Below are positions 43,507 to 52,574 of a DNA stretch of 64,000 bases, in pieces. Numbering within the stretch: position 1 is the first letter of the stretch; every line of letters starts with the position of its first letter. The position numbers were made by a program, and so were the translations under genes. Under the pieces are notes generated by a model that was not told the DNA's origin, ran no database searches, and saw only the letters and a program-made list of their open reading frames with translations. Origin of the DNA: Palsa-504 sp963753225 (lineage in GTDB: Bacteria > Actinomycetota > Actinomycetes > Streptosporangiales > Streptosporangiaceae); contig CAVWBQ010000014.1 in the NCBI GenBank assembly GCA_963753225.1, forward strand, positions 248,001 through 312,000, given 5' to 3'.

Positions 43507-44478
43507 ATGCCCTGGTTTGACCTGTCATTGGACCAGTTGCGCGATTATCGCACAGATACCGCGGAGCCGCCGGACCTCGACCTATGGTGGCGGCGGCGCC
43601 TCGACGAAGCCCGCGCGATGGCCCGCCCGCCGGTGCTGAACAGATACGAAGCCGAGATCTACGCGCCGGTCGAGGTGTTCGACACCGAGTTCTCCGGGGC
43701 GGGCGGCGACCGGATCAGGGCCTGGTACCTGCGCCCCCCGGGCACCGATGGACAGATGCCCGTGGTGGTGAAGTTCATCGGCTACGGCGGCGGCCGGGGC
43801 ATGCCCGCCGAGCACGCGCTGCTGCCCGCGCTCGGCTACGCCGTGTTCGTGATGGATACGCGGGGCCAAGGCGGGCGGTGGACCACCGGGGCTACCGGCG
43901 ACCGCCAGGGCGACCCGGCCGCGGGACCGGAGAACGCCCGGGTCATGACCAGGGGAATCGCGCGGCCGGAAGGCTACTACTACACGCGGCTGTTCACCGA
44001 CGCCGTGCTAGCCGTCGAGGCGGCCAGCGAGCTGACCGGCGCACCGCGGGTCGCGGTCAGCGGCGCCAGCCAGGGCGGTGGGCTGGCGCTGGCCGCCGCC
44101 GCGCTGATCCCGCAGGCGGTCGCGGTGTGCCACGCGGACGTGCCGTTCCTTTGTGACATCCAGCGCGGCATCACGCTGGCACCGGCGGCGCCGTACACGG
44201 AGGTGCCCGAGTTCCTGGCGCACAATGTGGACCTGATCCCGGCCGCGCTCGACACCCTGCGGTACGTGGACTGCGCGCTGCTGGCCCGCCGGATCACCGC
44301 GCGCTGCCTGCTCAGCGTGGGCCTGATGGACACGATCTGCCCGCCGTCCACGGTGTTCGCCGCCTACAACGAGATCGCCGCGGGTAAGGACATCGCGGTA
44401 CACCCGTTCACCGGTCACGAGGTGCCCATGCTGCACGTAGAACGACAACTCCGTCACCTCAGGGACTTCCTGCACTGA
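43507..44478 (+). CDS. Acetylxylan esterase/cephalosporin-C deacetylase (AXE1, CE7)
   Basis: 323 residues, the family length. It begins PWFDLSLDQLRDYR, with the oxyanion/RGQ motif DTRGQGGRW, the nucleophile GASQGGG, the Asp in GLMDTICPPST and the His in FTGHEVPM. It is a cytoplasmic multi-substrate deacetylase of short acetylated oligosaccharides. The ATG at 43507 follows GGAGGACGA. Divergent from the membrane-protein gene. Confidence 0.9.
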   Translation: MPWFDLSLDQLRDYRTDTAEPPDLDLWWRRRLDEARAMARPPVLNRYEAEIYAPVEVFDTEFSGAGGDRIRAWYLRPPGTDGQMPVVVKFIGYGGGRGMPAEHALLPALGYAVFVMDTRGQGGRWTTGATGDRQGDPAAGPENARVMTRGIARPEGYYYTRLFTDAVLAVEAASELTGAPRVAVSGASQGGGLALAAAALIPQAVAVCHADVPFLCDIQRGITLAPAAPYTEVPEFLAHNVDLIPAALDTLRYVDCALLARRITARCLLSVGLMDTICPPSTVFAAYNEIAAGKDIAVHPFTGHEVPMLHVERQLRHLRDFLH

Positions 44479-44546
44479 GCCCGCGGCGCAAATGTCCTTT
44501 AAGGTGACCGGTAGCAGCGCTGCGGATACCTCTGGGGAGGTCCTTC

Positions 44547-46004
44547 GTGACTGAGGGGACAGGGCACGTCATCGATCCGGACGGCGATGCCCGCCGGGCC
44601 GTGCACGAGGCCGTGGCCGAGAGCGGGCCGGAGGTGCTGTCCGACGCGACCATCATGGAAAACCTCTGCCGGACGCAGCTCACCGCCCTGCCAGGCGAGT
44701 GCATCCTGATCGTCAGCGCGGCGCGGGCGGATGTGCCGGCGCTGCTCAGGGACAAGATCCCGCAGCTCGGCAACTACGGTGCCATCCAGTCCGTGGCCAC
44801 CACCCTGGCCGGGGCGCACGACCTGGACAACGCCGCGAGCTTGTGGGTGGTGCGCGAGTTCGCGCGCGCCCTCGGCCTGATCGCACCGGGCGGGACCCAG
44901 TCGATGCCGCGCGTGATGCCGGGCGGAGCGGGCGGAGAGGCCGCTGGGGCGGCTGGGGCAGGTGCCTTGGGCGGGGCGGGCGTGCCCACGGGGAGCGGCG
45001 GCGCGGGTGTGCCGGGGGGCTCGGGAGGCTCGGGGGGCTCGGGGGGCTCGGGGGGCTCGGGAGGATCGGGAGGATCGGGGGTTCAGGGCGGACCGGGAGC
45101 ACCGACAGGACCGGGAGCGCTGGCAGGACGAGGGATGCCGACAGGACCGAGGGTGCCCGCGGGACCGGGGGTGCCCGCAGGACCTGGAGTGCCGGGCGGG
45201 CCGGAGGTACCGGGCGGATCGGGGGTGCCGGGCGGGCCTGGGTTCGCGCCGGGGATGACGGTTGGCGGGGGTGCTCCGGGTGCAGGTGCAGGTGCAGGTG
45301 CGGGTGCGGGTGCGGGCGCCAGGGCGGCGCGGAGGTCGTCCGGGTCCAGGGTGCTCAATCGCAACACGGTGGGGGTGGCCGCGGCCATCGCGCTGGTCGC
45401 GGGCTACCTGGGAATCGCGGCGGCGGCGCACCTGAGCCCGTTTCCGGCCAAGATGGTAGCGGCGACCTCGTCCGAGTCCCAGTCCCCGAGCACCGGGCCG
45501 AGCACTAACACGAGCCCGGCCGGGTCACCGGACGCGTCCCCGGATCCGAGCCCGACGTCGGACTTCGACGTCCTGCTGAGCAAGATCCCGAGCGCGGTTC
45601 GAAGCCAGAGCAACTGCCCCAACGCCGGCACCCAGTACGGCGCGATCGCGGTGGCCGAGTGCCCCCGGCTGAGCCTGGCCGCCGGCACGATCTTCTACTA
45701 CCTGTATCCCAGCTCGACCGCGCTCACCAGCGGGATCAGCAGCTTCCTCAACGGCGTGCACTTCCGCAAGGAGCGGGAGTGCACGACCGGCAGCGACTTC
45801 ACCGACTTCCTGGTCGAGTGCCAGTCGGACTTCAACAACAAGACGCCGTTTATGACGGGCAGCATCGCGGAGTACACCAGCAAGGGCAATGCCCCGATCA
45901 TCGTCACCAGCGATCGCCAGCAGAACGTCATGGTCGTATTGGTCGGGACCAACGCCGGCGACCTGCTGGCGTACTGGAAGCAGCTGAACTGGATCGCCGA
46001 CTAG
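44547..46004 (+). CDS. Collagen-like membrane protein with external domain
   Basis: 485 residues from the GTG at 44547 (GGGGAGG upstream). An N-terminal helical domain (1-115) resembles an effector-associated-type fold (ATIMENLCRTQLTALPGE). Residues about 120-260 are Gly-X-Y-like (GGSGGSGG, then VPAGPGVPAGPGVPGG). A single helix follows (VAAAIALVAGYLGIAAAAHL), then a Ser/Pro linker and an external domain of about 130 residues with three cysteines. The stop codon TAG lies inside the CTAG target duplication of the adjacent MITE. Function unknown; signalling across the membrane is a guess. Confidence 0.65.
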   Translation: MTEGTGHVIDPDGDARRAVHEAVAESGPEVLSDATIMENLCRTQLTALPGECILIVSAARADVPALLRDKIPQLGNYGAIQSVATTLAGAHDLDNAASLWVVREFARALGLIAPGGTQSMPRVMPGGAGGEAAGAAGAGALGGAGVPTGSGGAGVPGGSGGSGGSGGSGGSGGSGGSGVQGGPGAPTGPGALAGRGMPTGPRVPAGPGVPAGPGVPGGPEVPGGSGVPGGPGFAPGMTVGGGAPGAGAGAGAGAGAGARAARRSSGSRVLNRNTVGVAAAIALVAGYLGIAAAAHLSPFPAKMVAATSSESQSPSTGPSTNTSPAGSPDASPDPSPTSDFDVLLSKIPSAVRSQSNCPNAGTQYGAIAVAECPRLSLAAGTIFYYLYPSSTALTSGISSFLNGVHFRKERECTTGSDFTDFLVECQSDFNNKTPFMTGSIAEYTSKGNAPIIVTSDRQQNVMVVLVGTNAGDLLAYWKQLNWIAD

Positions 46005-46204
46005 AGCGTGTCCCGTAGATCTCTAGATCTCTTGGGCCGCTTCCGGTTTGACTGGCCGGCGGACGATGACAGGTTAAGGCGTCATGACCTCGGTGATGCG
46101 GAGTGGGCTCGGCTGGAGCCGTTACTGCCTGCTCATCCGCGGCTGCGGCACCGGTGAATCCGGATCTGGCTCCGTCACCCGTTTCATGATCTACGGGACG
46201 CGCT
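46005..46204 (+). mobile_element. IS5-type MITE with transposase N-terminal relic
   Basis: Terminal repeats AGCGTGTCCCGTAGAT and ATCTACGGGACGCGCT differ at one base and are flanked by CTAG (46001-46004 and 46205-46208), a YTAR-type target duplication. Inside, LGDAEWARLEPLLPAHPRLR followed by a stop matches the start of IS5-family transposases. At 200 bp it is non-autonomous. Confidence 0.85.
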
Positions 46205-46301
46205 CTAGCCGGCCCGCGCACCCCCGGCAGCCGGGCCCTCAGCCCTCACTCCTCGCCAGCCCCCGCTCCCATCACAGCAGCACCAGCCCCCGGGCACTGC
46301 C

Positions 46302-46566
46302 GAACCGCAGCAATGTGACAGTGATGCGGTCAGTGCGCGTCAGTTATTAACACGCTGGTCTGATCTCGGGTGCGAGCGGGCGGGGCGGTAGCCGAGGCGG
46401 CGGTACGGGGCGGCGGTTCTGGGTCGAAGTGCCGGTGGTCCGGTTCTAGCCGGACCAACGGCACATCGACCCACCTGTTACCACGTCAGCGCGCCAGAAA
46501 TCCCGAGGCGACGGGTTATCTTAAGGCGCGCGCTCAGGAGCGCCGCGATGTGACATCGTGGCGGTT
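46302..46566 (-). repeat. Dispersed palindrome-ended repeat, copy 3 (inverted)
   Basis: Same orientation as copy 2. Ends GAACCGCAGCAATGTGACAG and CGATGTGACATCGTGGCGGT; the core hairpin GGTCCGG-ttctag-CCGGACC is intact. No target duplication is evident. Confidence 0.8.
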
Positions 46567-46765
46567 CTCATCGGGCCACGCGCTCCTGCCCGGCGATGCC
46601 CGCGTGATCTGTGATGCCTGTGCGTGCTGTGGTGCGGGGGCAGGCAGCCCGCCCGTTCGGCTGGAAATGACCGCAAACCAGCCTGAACCCGCCCTTCCCC
46701 GCCAGTCCCGCACAGCCCACCCGTACCAGCCGGCCGACCACCCACTACGACCAGCGGGACACGCC

Positions 46766-48380
46766 CTAGCCGGGCGGCCTGCCGCCCGTCCCGGTCGCGG
46801 TGACCAGCCGCCACATGCCCCACGCCCCGGCCACCAAGCCGCCGATCACGACGATGGAGACCTGGCCGACCGCGCCGATGACCAGCAGCAGGATGCCGAG
46901 GGCAAGCGCGACAGCGCCGACCACCGGACCCGTCTGCGTCCGTTTCGCCGGGACGGCCGATCCCGGCATGGGGGGACCTGGCGGGGTCGGGACCGGGGCA
47001 TGGGGCGCGTACCCGCGGGGCATGGGCGCGGGCGGCACGGACCCCTGGTATCCGGAGCCGGCCGTGCCCTGGGCCTGGCCGGGCGGCAGGGTCCACCAGA
47101 TTGTGTCGCTGGGCGGCATCATCGTCTGGCTCAGGTGAGGCATCGGTCCTGTGCCGGCCATGCCGAGCGGTGCGGACAACGGGGGCGGGGCGGGGAGCGC
47201 GGCCCCCGGCGACCCCGCGGCGGGCGCGGGGGCGGGCACGGGCGGGGCCGCCGCGGACCGGGCTGGTGACCGGGCCGGCGGCGGGAGGGCCGCGGACCGG
47301 GCCGGCGGCGGGGGGGCCGCGGACCGGGCTGGCGGCGGGGCCGCCTGTGGCCAGGGCCGGGACGGCGACGCCGGGGCCCCCGGGGCCGCGGTCACAGGGC
47401 CGGGCGCCGGGCCGGGCGCGGGGCGCTGCTCCCACCAGCGCTGGTCGGCCGGGACCGTCGGCAAGGCCGGGGCCGCGGCCGGCTGCTCCAGGGTCGTCTC
47501 CAGGCTCCGGCCTGACATCCAGAGCGGGTCGCAGCACTCCTGCAGCTTCCTGGCCAGCTCGTCGACCTGCGGGTCCCGCAGCGCGGCCAGCTGCTTCCAG
47601 GCCTCCGTCTTGAACGGGGGGAAGAAGTCGGTCTTGGCGAACAGCAGGTTCTTGGAGTTGTACAGAGCCAGCCAGAGACCGGGATCCTTGCCCAGCGCGA
47701 CCAGCGACAGGTAGACGACCAGGGCGGAGAAGGTGTCGAGCCAGCGGTCCCAGTGGTGATGCAAGGGGTGCTGGTAGTTCGGGTGGCCGAACTCGCTGGG
47801 CGGAGGCTGCCCGGACAGCTGCGGAATCCAGAACCCCGTCGAAGTCCACCAGGCGGAGCTGCCCCTCCTGGTCCACCATGACGTTGCCGTGCTGCAGGTC
47901 GCCGTGGGCGAACTCGCTCCGCTGGAGCAGCGCGACCAGCTCGCGCCAGCGGCCAGCCAGCGTGGTCAGGGCGGCGGTGTTGGACCCGGCGACCAGGAAG
48001 TCCACGTATTCGTTGAGCGTCCGGCCGTTGATCCACTCCATGGTCAGCACCGGCCAGGGCAACCGGTTGACCGTGATCGCGCCGTCGAGCCAGGTGGTGC
48101 CCGACACGTACGGGCTCAGGTCGTGCCCGGCCAGATAGGCGCCCAGCGCGCTGTACCGGTCCCGGCTGGAGGCGTCCTCCCTGATGTAGCAGCGCAGCGC
48201 CTGGGGCCTGCCCTCCACCGAGGCCTGGAACACCACCGCGCTGCTGCCCCGGGCCAGCGTCGGCCCGAGGCTGTCCCAGACGAACTCGGCGGCCTGGAGC
48301 TTGGGCACGGTGAAGCACCTAGACGGCGCCTGCACCGCCTTGTAGTAATCGCCGGCGGCGGGGAAGGCGTTCACCGGCAC
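46766..48380 (-). pseudogene. TerY-P-type protein kinase with frameshift
   Basis: The first frame (48380 to about 47838) encodes the kinase N-lobe (LARGSSAVVFQASVEG), the catalytic loop EFAHGDLQHGNVMVD and the DFG equivalent LVDFDG. An extra G in the GGGG run at 47834-47837 then shifts the frame; the continuation FWIPQLSGQPPPSEFGHPN and DRWLDTFSALVVYLSLVALG lies one frame over, to 46766. The tail is Pro-rich with RWWEQRP and TIWWTLPPG, ending in two membrane helices. If the G is real, the protein loses its C-lobe end and membrane anchor; a sequencing error is possible. It overlaps the phosphatase gene. Confidence 0.75.
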
Positions 48381-49195
48381 GCCAGCAGGTAGGCGGGCTG
48401 GCCGGCCAGCATCCGCAGGCGCATGAGCGTCACGTCGTCGTTCTTCATCCTCTTAGCGCTGTCCAGCTCTCTGCGTTGGTCCCCGACCAGCCGGGCGAAC
48501 ACGTCGGGGTGCGCCAGCGTGGTCAGCGTGTCCCAGACCTTGGCCTCGCCGCGCTCGATGGTGCGCAGGATCCACTGGGCCATCGCGTCGGTCGCGGCGA
48601 AAAGGAAGTCACCGGCCTCGAGCACCCCGCCGCCGGTGAGCAGGCGCTCGGTCATCCGGTCCAGGCTCGCGGGCGACGTGTGCACGCCGTCGGGCAGGGT
48701 GCCGAAGTCTTCGGGTCCCATCGGGGGGAACGCGGCGATCAGGCGGCCCGCCCGGACGTGGAAGAGCACCGTGTCGCCGAGGGCCACGCCCCGCCAGTAG
48801 GGTTCCGGGCCGTCGAGCCCGTAGATGTCGAAGCCGAGCAGGGTCGCGAACGAGCCCACCTCGGCGAACTTGCGCTCCTCGATGATGCTGTCGAAGTCGC
48901 GGCCCCCCGCGGCCCACTGGTCCTGCATCTCGGCGAACCAGGTGCGCATGGCGGCGGGCTCGAGCCGGGGCAGCCGGGAGAGCCGGGTCCCGGCCGACCC
49001 GCCCGCCGGCGGCGCGAACGACCGCACCAGCTGGTCCACCCAGCGCACCGGGTCGTAGGCCGTGGTGGCGCCGTCGAGCACCACGAAACGGGCCCAGCGC
49101 CCGTCGGGGGCGACGCCGCCGCAGGCGCCGTCCTGCCATTCGCCGGGCGCGTTGCCGTCCTTCGCCGCGCTGAAGGTGACCATCTGGATCTGCAT
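48371..49195 (-). CDS. PP2C-family serine/threonine phosphatase (TerY-P triad)
   Basis: 274 residues from the ATG at 49195. PP2C motifs: FVVLDGATTAYDP, GVALGDTVLFHVRAG, DFLFAATDAMAQWIL and KNDDVTLMRL, with the metal-binding aspartates kept. Soluble. It is 11 bp downstream of the vWA gene and overlaps the kinase gene, so the three should be produced together; it would reverse phosphorylation by the kinase. Confidence 0.8.
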   Translation of the reverse strand: MQIQMVTFSAAKDGNAPGEWQDGACGGVAPDGRWARFVVLDGATTAYDPVRWVDQLVRSFAPPAGGSAGTRLSRLPRLEPAAMRTWFAEMQDQWAAGGRDFDSIIEERKFAEVGSFATLLGFDIYGLDGPEPYWRGVALGDTVLFHVRAGRLIAAFPPMGPEDFGTLPDGVHTSPASLDRMTERLLTGGGVLEAGDFLFAATDAMAQWILRTIERGEAKVWDTLTTLAHPDVFARLVGDQRRELDSAKRMKNDDVTLMRLRMLAGQPAYLLACR

Positions 49196-49206
49196 GACGG
49201 GCCAGC

Positions 49207-50055
49207 TCAGTCTCGCACGTCGACTTTGGTACCGACTTCGAGGAACCTGACCAGCATGGTGGCGTCGGCGTTGAAGCCGAACCCGCGCGCCCCTGGCTCC
49301 ACCGTCGTACCTGTGCTCTGCGCGTTGGCGATCATCGGCGGGGGAAGCGGGCTGCTGATCCGGAACAGCTGGGGCCCCGGCTCGGGCAGGCCGTAGTCTG
49401 TCGCGGGGAACAGCACGCCGTTGGACGCCGCCGGGGACAGGAAGATGTTGAAGAACAGCGCGGGCCCGTCGCTGGTCTGGATGTTCACCAGCCGCTGCGC
49501 CCACTCGTCCAGCGGGGCGCCCTCGTACGGGCTGTCGGTCACCATGCCGTCGGTGATGTTGATGATGATCGGCGGGAACGAGTCGGGGTGCGCGTTCGCC
49601 CACTCGTAGACATGGGCGCCGGCCACCGCGACTGCCTGGCACATGGGGGTGCGATAGCCGTGCACCGGCTCGACCCAGACCGGCACCCGGCTCGGCGGCG
49701 CGCCTACGTCCACCGACGGCGTCTCCCGCACCGCGATCGGATTGTCCCGCAGGTCCGGCAGCGCGACCAGCGGCTGGCCAGCCAGCTTCCCGCCGAAGGC
49801 GGGCTCGACGCCCTCGCCGCCGGCCACCGGGCGCAGGCCGTATCCGAAGATGCCGATGTCGAAATAGTGGCGCGCCTTCCCCGGCTCGCCCTGCGACGTG
49901 AAGAGCAATTCAAGCAAGATCTCATTGAGCACCCGGGCCGCCCCCTGGGCCAGGGTCTCCCGGCTGTTGACCCAGGTGGACTTCATCGAATCGGAACGGT
50001 CGAGCAGGAAAACCACGCAGCCGGGATCTCTCCGGCTGATATCCCTCTCATACAT
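49207..50055 (-). CDS. vWA-domain protein (TerY-like)
   Basis: 282 residues from the ATG at 50055 (GGAGG 8 nt upstream). The MIDAS motif DRSDSM is near residue 20, with the Asp of IIINITDGMVTDSP near 165. The family couples metal-dependent binding to kinase/phosphatase signalling. Together with the PP2C and kinase genes this is the TerY-P triad described for Ter-type stress systems by Anantharaman, Iyer and Aravind. No TerD or TerC gene is in the window. Confidence 0.82.
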   Translation of the reverse strand: MYERDISRRDPGCVVFLLDRSDSMKSTWVNSRETLAQGAARVLNEILLELLFTSQGEPGKARHYFDIGIFGYGLRPVAGGEGVEPAFGGKLAGQPLVALPDLRDNPIAVRETPSVDVGAPPSRVPVWVEPVHGYRTPMCQAVAVAGAHVYEWANAHPDSFPPIIINITDGMVTDSPYEGAPLDEWAQRLVNIQTSDGPALFFNIFLSPAASNGVLFPATDYGLPEPGPQLFRISSPLPPPMIANAQSTGTTVEPGARGFGFNADATMLVRFLEVGTKVDVRD

Positions 50056-50101
50056 AAAACGACCTCCGTTGCTTTCCGGCGATAACAAGGAACTCCAGGG
50101 G

Positions 50102-50776
50102 TCACGGCGGCATGACCCGGACGGGCGGCCACGGCGTGCCCGGCTGCCAGGTCCAGGTGTTCTCGCACGCCTCGCAGCGGAAATTCCAGCCGCTCCTGGC
50201 CCGCCTGATGTCGAGCCGGAACGCGCCGCAGCGCGGGCACTGCGCGATGAAGGTGGACGCCAGGTAGGTGGACAGGTCCGGGGCGGGCGCGCGCTTGGCG
50301 CCCGCGCTCGGCGCCGGCGCACCCTGGGCCGAATCCCACCAGGGCGCGTCCGGCGTGCCCTCGGTTCCGAGCGGGAGCATCTGGACCACAGTCTCGTTCA
50401 CGGCGGGCGCGCCGCCGCGGTTCAGCCCGTCGGCTCCCGGAGCCGGCGCCTGGGCGGTGACCGGGGCGACCGGGTCGGGCGGGTAGGAGCCGGGCGGCTG
50501 CGCGGCCCCGCTCAATGTGCCTGGGTGCGGCTGGGTGCGCGGAATGGTAGCCGTGCGAGGGGCGGTCAGCTCGGGTTCCCGCGCGGGCGAGCGGAACAGG
50601 AACACCACGCCGACGGCGCCGATGACGACGGAAGCGACCACCGCGATGACCAGCGAGGCGTTCACCAGGGTGGCCGCGGCCAGGCCGCCGACCAGCGCCA
50701 TGGCGATGACCAGGAGCGCCCAGCCGAACTGGGCCGCGCCGGCCGGCTCCGGTCCGCGGTGGCCGTGGGCGCTCAC
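50102..50776 (-). CDS. Two-helix membrane protein with C-terminal zinc ribbon
   Basis: 224 residues from the GTG at 50776, coupled to the preceding gene by GTGA. Two helices (FGWALLVIAMALVGGLAA and LVIAVVASVVIGAVGVVFLF), a Pro-rich linker with APWWDSAQG, and a zinc ribbon CPRCGAFRLD..FRCEACENTW. Zinc ribbons are known companions of TerY-P triads. Probably displays the ribbon on the cytoplasmic side near the vWA protein. Confidence 0.7.
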   Translation of the reverse strand: MSAHGHRGPEPAGAAQFGWALLVIAMALVGGLAAATLVNASLVIAVVASVVIGAVGVVFLFRSPAREPELTAPRTATIPRTQPHPGTLSGAAQPPGSYPPDPVAPVTAQAPAPGADGLNRGGAPAVNETVVQMLPLGTEGTPDAPWWDSAQGAPAPSAGAKRAPAPDLSTYLASTFIAQCPRCGAFRLDIRRARSGWNFRCEACENTWTWQPGTPWPPVRVMPP

Positions 50777-51270
50777 TGCCCCACCTGGGGAACCTGGGTG
50801 CTGAGGCGGAACGTCACCAGCTGCGGGCTCGTCCGCAGATCGGCCGGCGAGCAGATCCAGCCCGCCAGCACGTGCGTGGTGCGGACCCCGCTGCCCCAGC
50901 CGATCGGCGGGTCGATGCACACCTGGTACTGCCCGGCGGGGACGTTCGAGGCGAACTCCAGGGCCGAGTTCAGGGTGCCGGTCACCACGCTGGTCAGCGT
51001 CCCGGTCTGCAGAACGTTCACCTGGCTGCCGGGCAGCGGCAGGCCGTCGCCGTCCTTGATCACCTTGACGGTGAGCTTGAGCGCGGCCCCCTTGCTCGAG
51101 GCTGAACTGGCGCTGGCGCTGGCGGTCGGGGCCTGCGTCCCGCCCGGTCCTGGTCCGGGCGAGGGCGGCGATGTGTGGCCGGTGAACCCGCCGATGACCA
51201 GCACCACGACGAACGCGGCGGCTTGCGCGAACAACGGCGCGGCAAGTTTCCTGCGGTCGACAGTGACCAC
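50773..51270 (-). CDS. Membrane-anchored protein with external beta-sandwich domain
   Basis: 165 residues from the GTG at 51270 (GGAGGGGATTCC upstream). One N-terminal helix (FAQAAAFVVVLVIGGFTG), a Ser/Pro linker and a domain of about 100 residues with the SpaA/CarboxypepD-regulatory-like pattern LTVKVIKDGDGLPLPGSQVNVLQ and VPAGQYQVCIDPP; two cysteines. Function unknown; operonic with the zinc-ribbon and vWA genes. Confidence 0.65.
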   Translation of the reverse strand: MVTVDRRKLAAPLFAQAAAFVVVLVIGGFTGHTSPPSPGPGPGGTQAPTASASASSASSKGAALKLTVKVIKDGDGLPLPGSQVNVLQTGTLTSVVTGTLNSALEFASNVPAGQYQVCIDPPIGWGSGVRTTHVLAGWICSPADLRTSPQLVTFRLSTQVPQVGQ

Positions 51271-51321
51271 CGGAGGAATCCCCTCCTCTCCCGGCTCGGG
51301 CGCTACTAGCCTGTCACGGAC

Positions 51322-52518
51322 CTATCGCTCTTGTTCCCACCACGGCCGAACGGGCGGCTTGCGCTGGACCACGGTAGGCGCGGTGGCCGGATTGTACGGC
51401 GTGGCGGCGTGCGGTGCGGTCCGATCGGCCGGCGTGACAGCCGCGTGCGGGGTGGCGGCGGCGTGCGGTGCGTGCGGTACGGGCTGCGCGGGCGGAGCGG
51501 ACGGGGCGCTGGCCGCGGGGACGTGCTGCCACCATTCCGCTGGGGGTGACGGACGGGGCGCTTGCGCGTGTTCCGGGGGTGCGGCCATGCCATCCGGCGA
51601 GGCCATCGCCTGCTGCGGCAGCCACGCCCCGGCCCGGGCGTAGCCGAGGAACAGCAGCACGCTGATCAGCGTGATCAGCACCCAGGCGGGGTGGCTGTTG
51701 ACCGGGTTCCAGTCGTTGAGGCCGTGCAGGACCGCCGCGATGGCGATCCCGACCAGGCCGATCGAGTACTTCCGGTCCTGACCGGTGATGGCCAGCCCGA
51801 TGAAGTAGCCGGTGATGCCGGCCCAGCAGGCGTGGTCGATCGGGTCGGTGAGGAACCGCCAGATGTACTGGATGGTGAGATCCTGCAGGACCAGGCCGTT
51901 GACGTTGCCGGAGAGCGAGCCGAGCACGTCGGTGAAATAGTGCACGACCTCGGCCGCGCCGAACACCAGCCCGCTCACCGCGCCGAGGAACAGGTAGTCC
52001 CGCGGCGTCTGGGTGTGCCAGTAGCGCCGCCAGATCCACGCCACCACCACGATCGGGATGGCCTTGGCCAGCTCCTCGGGGAGGCCGATGGTGAAGATGT
52101 CGAGCAGGCTGCTCGTGTTGCTGTGCAGCTTGGTCTCGAGGAAGATCGCGGTGGGCGCCTGGGTCAGGATGCCGACGACCGCGACGGCGGCCAGCATGGC
52201 CCGGCTGACGTGCTGCGGGCGGACGATCACGCCGAGCAGCAGCAGCCAGGCGACCGCGAAGTAGACCGCGAAGATCCAGGCGATGTCGCGGAACGTGGCT
52301 TCGGTCGGGTTGTTGAGCATGACCAGCGCGATGGGCGGCACGCAGACCAATCCCACCAGCAGCAGCACCGGCCAGCTGCGCAACGCCGGGTCGCGGGCCC
52401 AGTGACGCACCGGCACAAGGTGGGAGAAAGAATACGACGAGGATGGCCGACCGGAATTGCGAACGTGGCCCCCACCCATAATGCCCACCCTTGCGCGAAC
52501 CTGCCGGAGTAGGTTCAT
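51322..52518 (-). CDS. PrsW-family intramembrane metalloprotease
   Basis: 398 residues, about eight helices. PrsW motifs: IGLPEELAKAIPIV (EExxK), GAVSGLVFGAAEVVHYF (FxxxE), and DHACWAGITGYFIG (HxxxxxxxG). The C-terminal 100 residues are Pro/Ala-rich with AEWWQHVP and a final PWWEQER. PrsW proteins cleave membrane anti-sigma factors. First gene of the cluster that runs into the vWA-phosphatase-kinase triad; 51-bp gap to the next gene. Confidence 0.85.
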   Translation of the reverse strand: MNLLRQVRARVGIMGGGHVRNSGRPSSSYSFSHLVPVRHWARDPALRSWPVLLLVGLVCVPPIALVMLNNPTEATFRDIAWIFAVYFAVAWLLLLGVIVRPQHVSRAMLAAVAVVGILTQAPTAIFLETKLHSNTSSLLDIFTIGLPEELAKAIPIVVVAWIWRRYWHTQTPRDYLFLGAVSGLVFGAAEVVHYFTDVLGSLSGNVNGLVLQDLTIQYIWRFLTDPIDHACWAGITGYFIGLAITGQDRKYSIGLVGIAIAAVLHGLNDWNPVNSHPAWVLITLISVLLFLGYARAGAWLPQQAMASPDGMAAPPEHAQAPRPSPPAEWWQHVPAASAPSAPPAQPVPHAPHAAATPHAAVTPADRTAPHAATPYNPATAPTVVQRKPPVRPWWEQER

Positions 52519-52574
52519 GGCGCACGGTCGCGCCTGCTCCGAACGCTAATCCTAAACTAAATCGGGGCAAATTT

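Noticed and set aside
43331..43528. Upstream extension of the 42482 membrane-protein gene
   Set aside because: It would overlap the divergent esterase start and has no good ribosome site; a start at 43330 is preferred, though not certain.
46370..46560. Short open frame starting MRAGGAV in repeat copies 1, 3 and 4
   Set aside because: Its apparent conservation follows from the DNA repeat itself; the frame is broken in copy 2 and has no ribosome site.
46567..46765. Cys-rich translated stretch ICDACACC on the plus strand
   Set aside because: Short, no start with a ribosome site, and lies in a non-coding gap after repeat copy 3.
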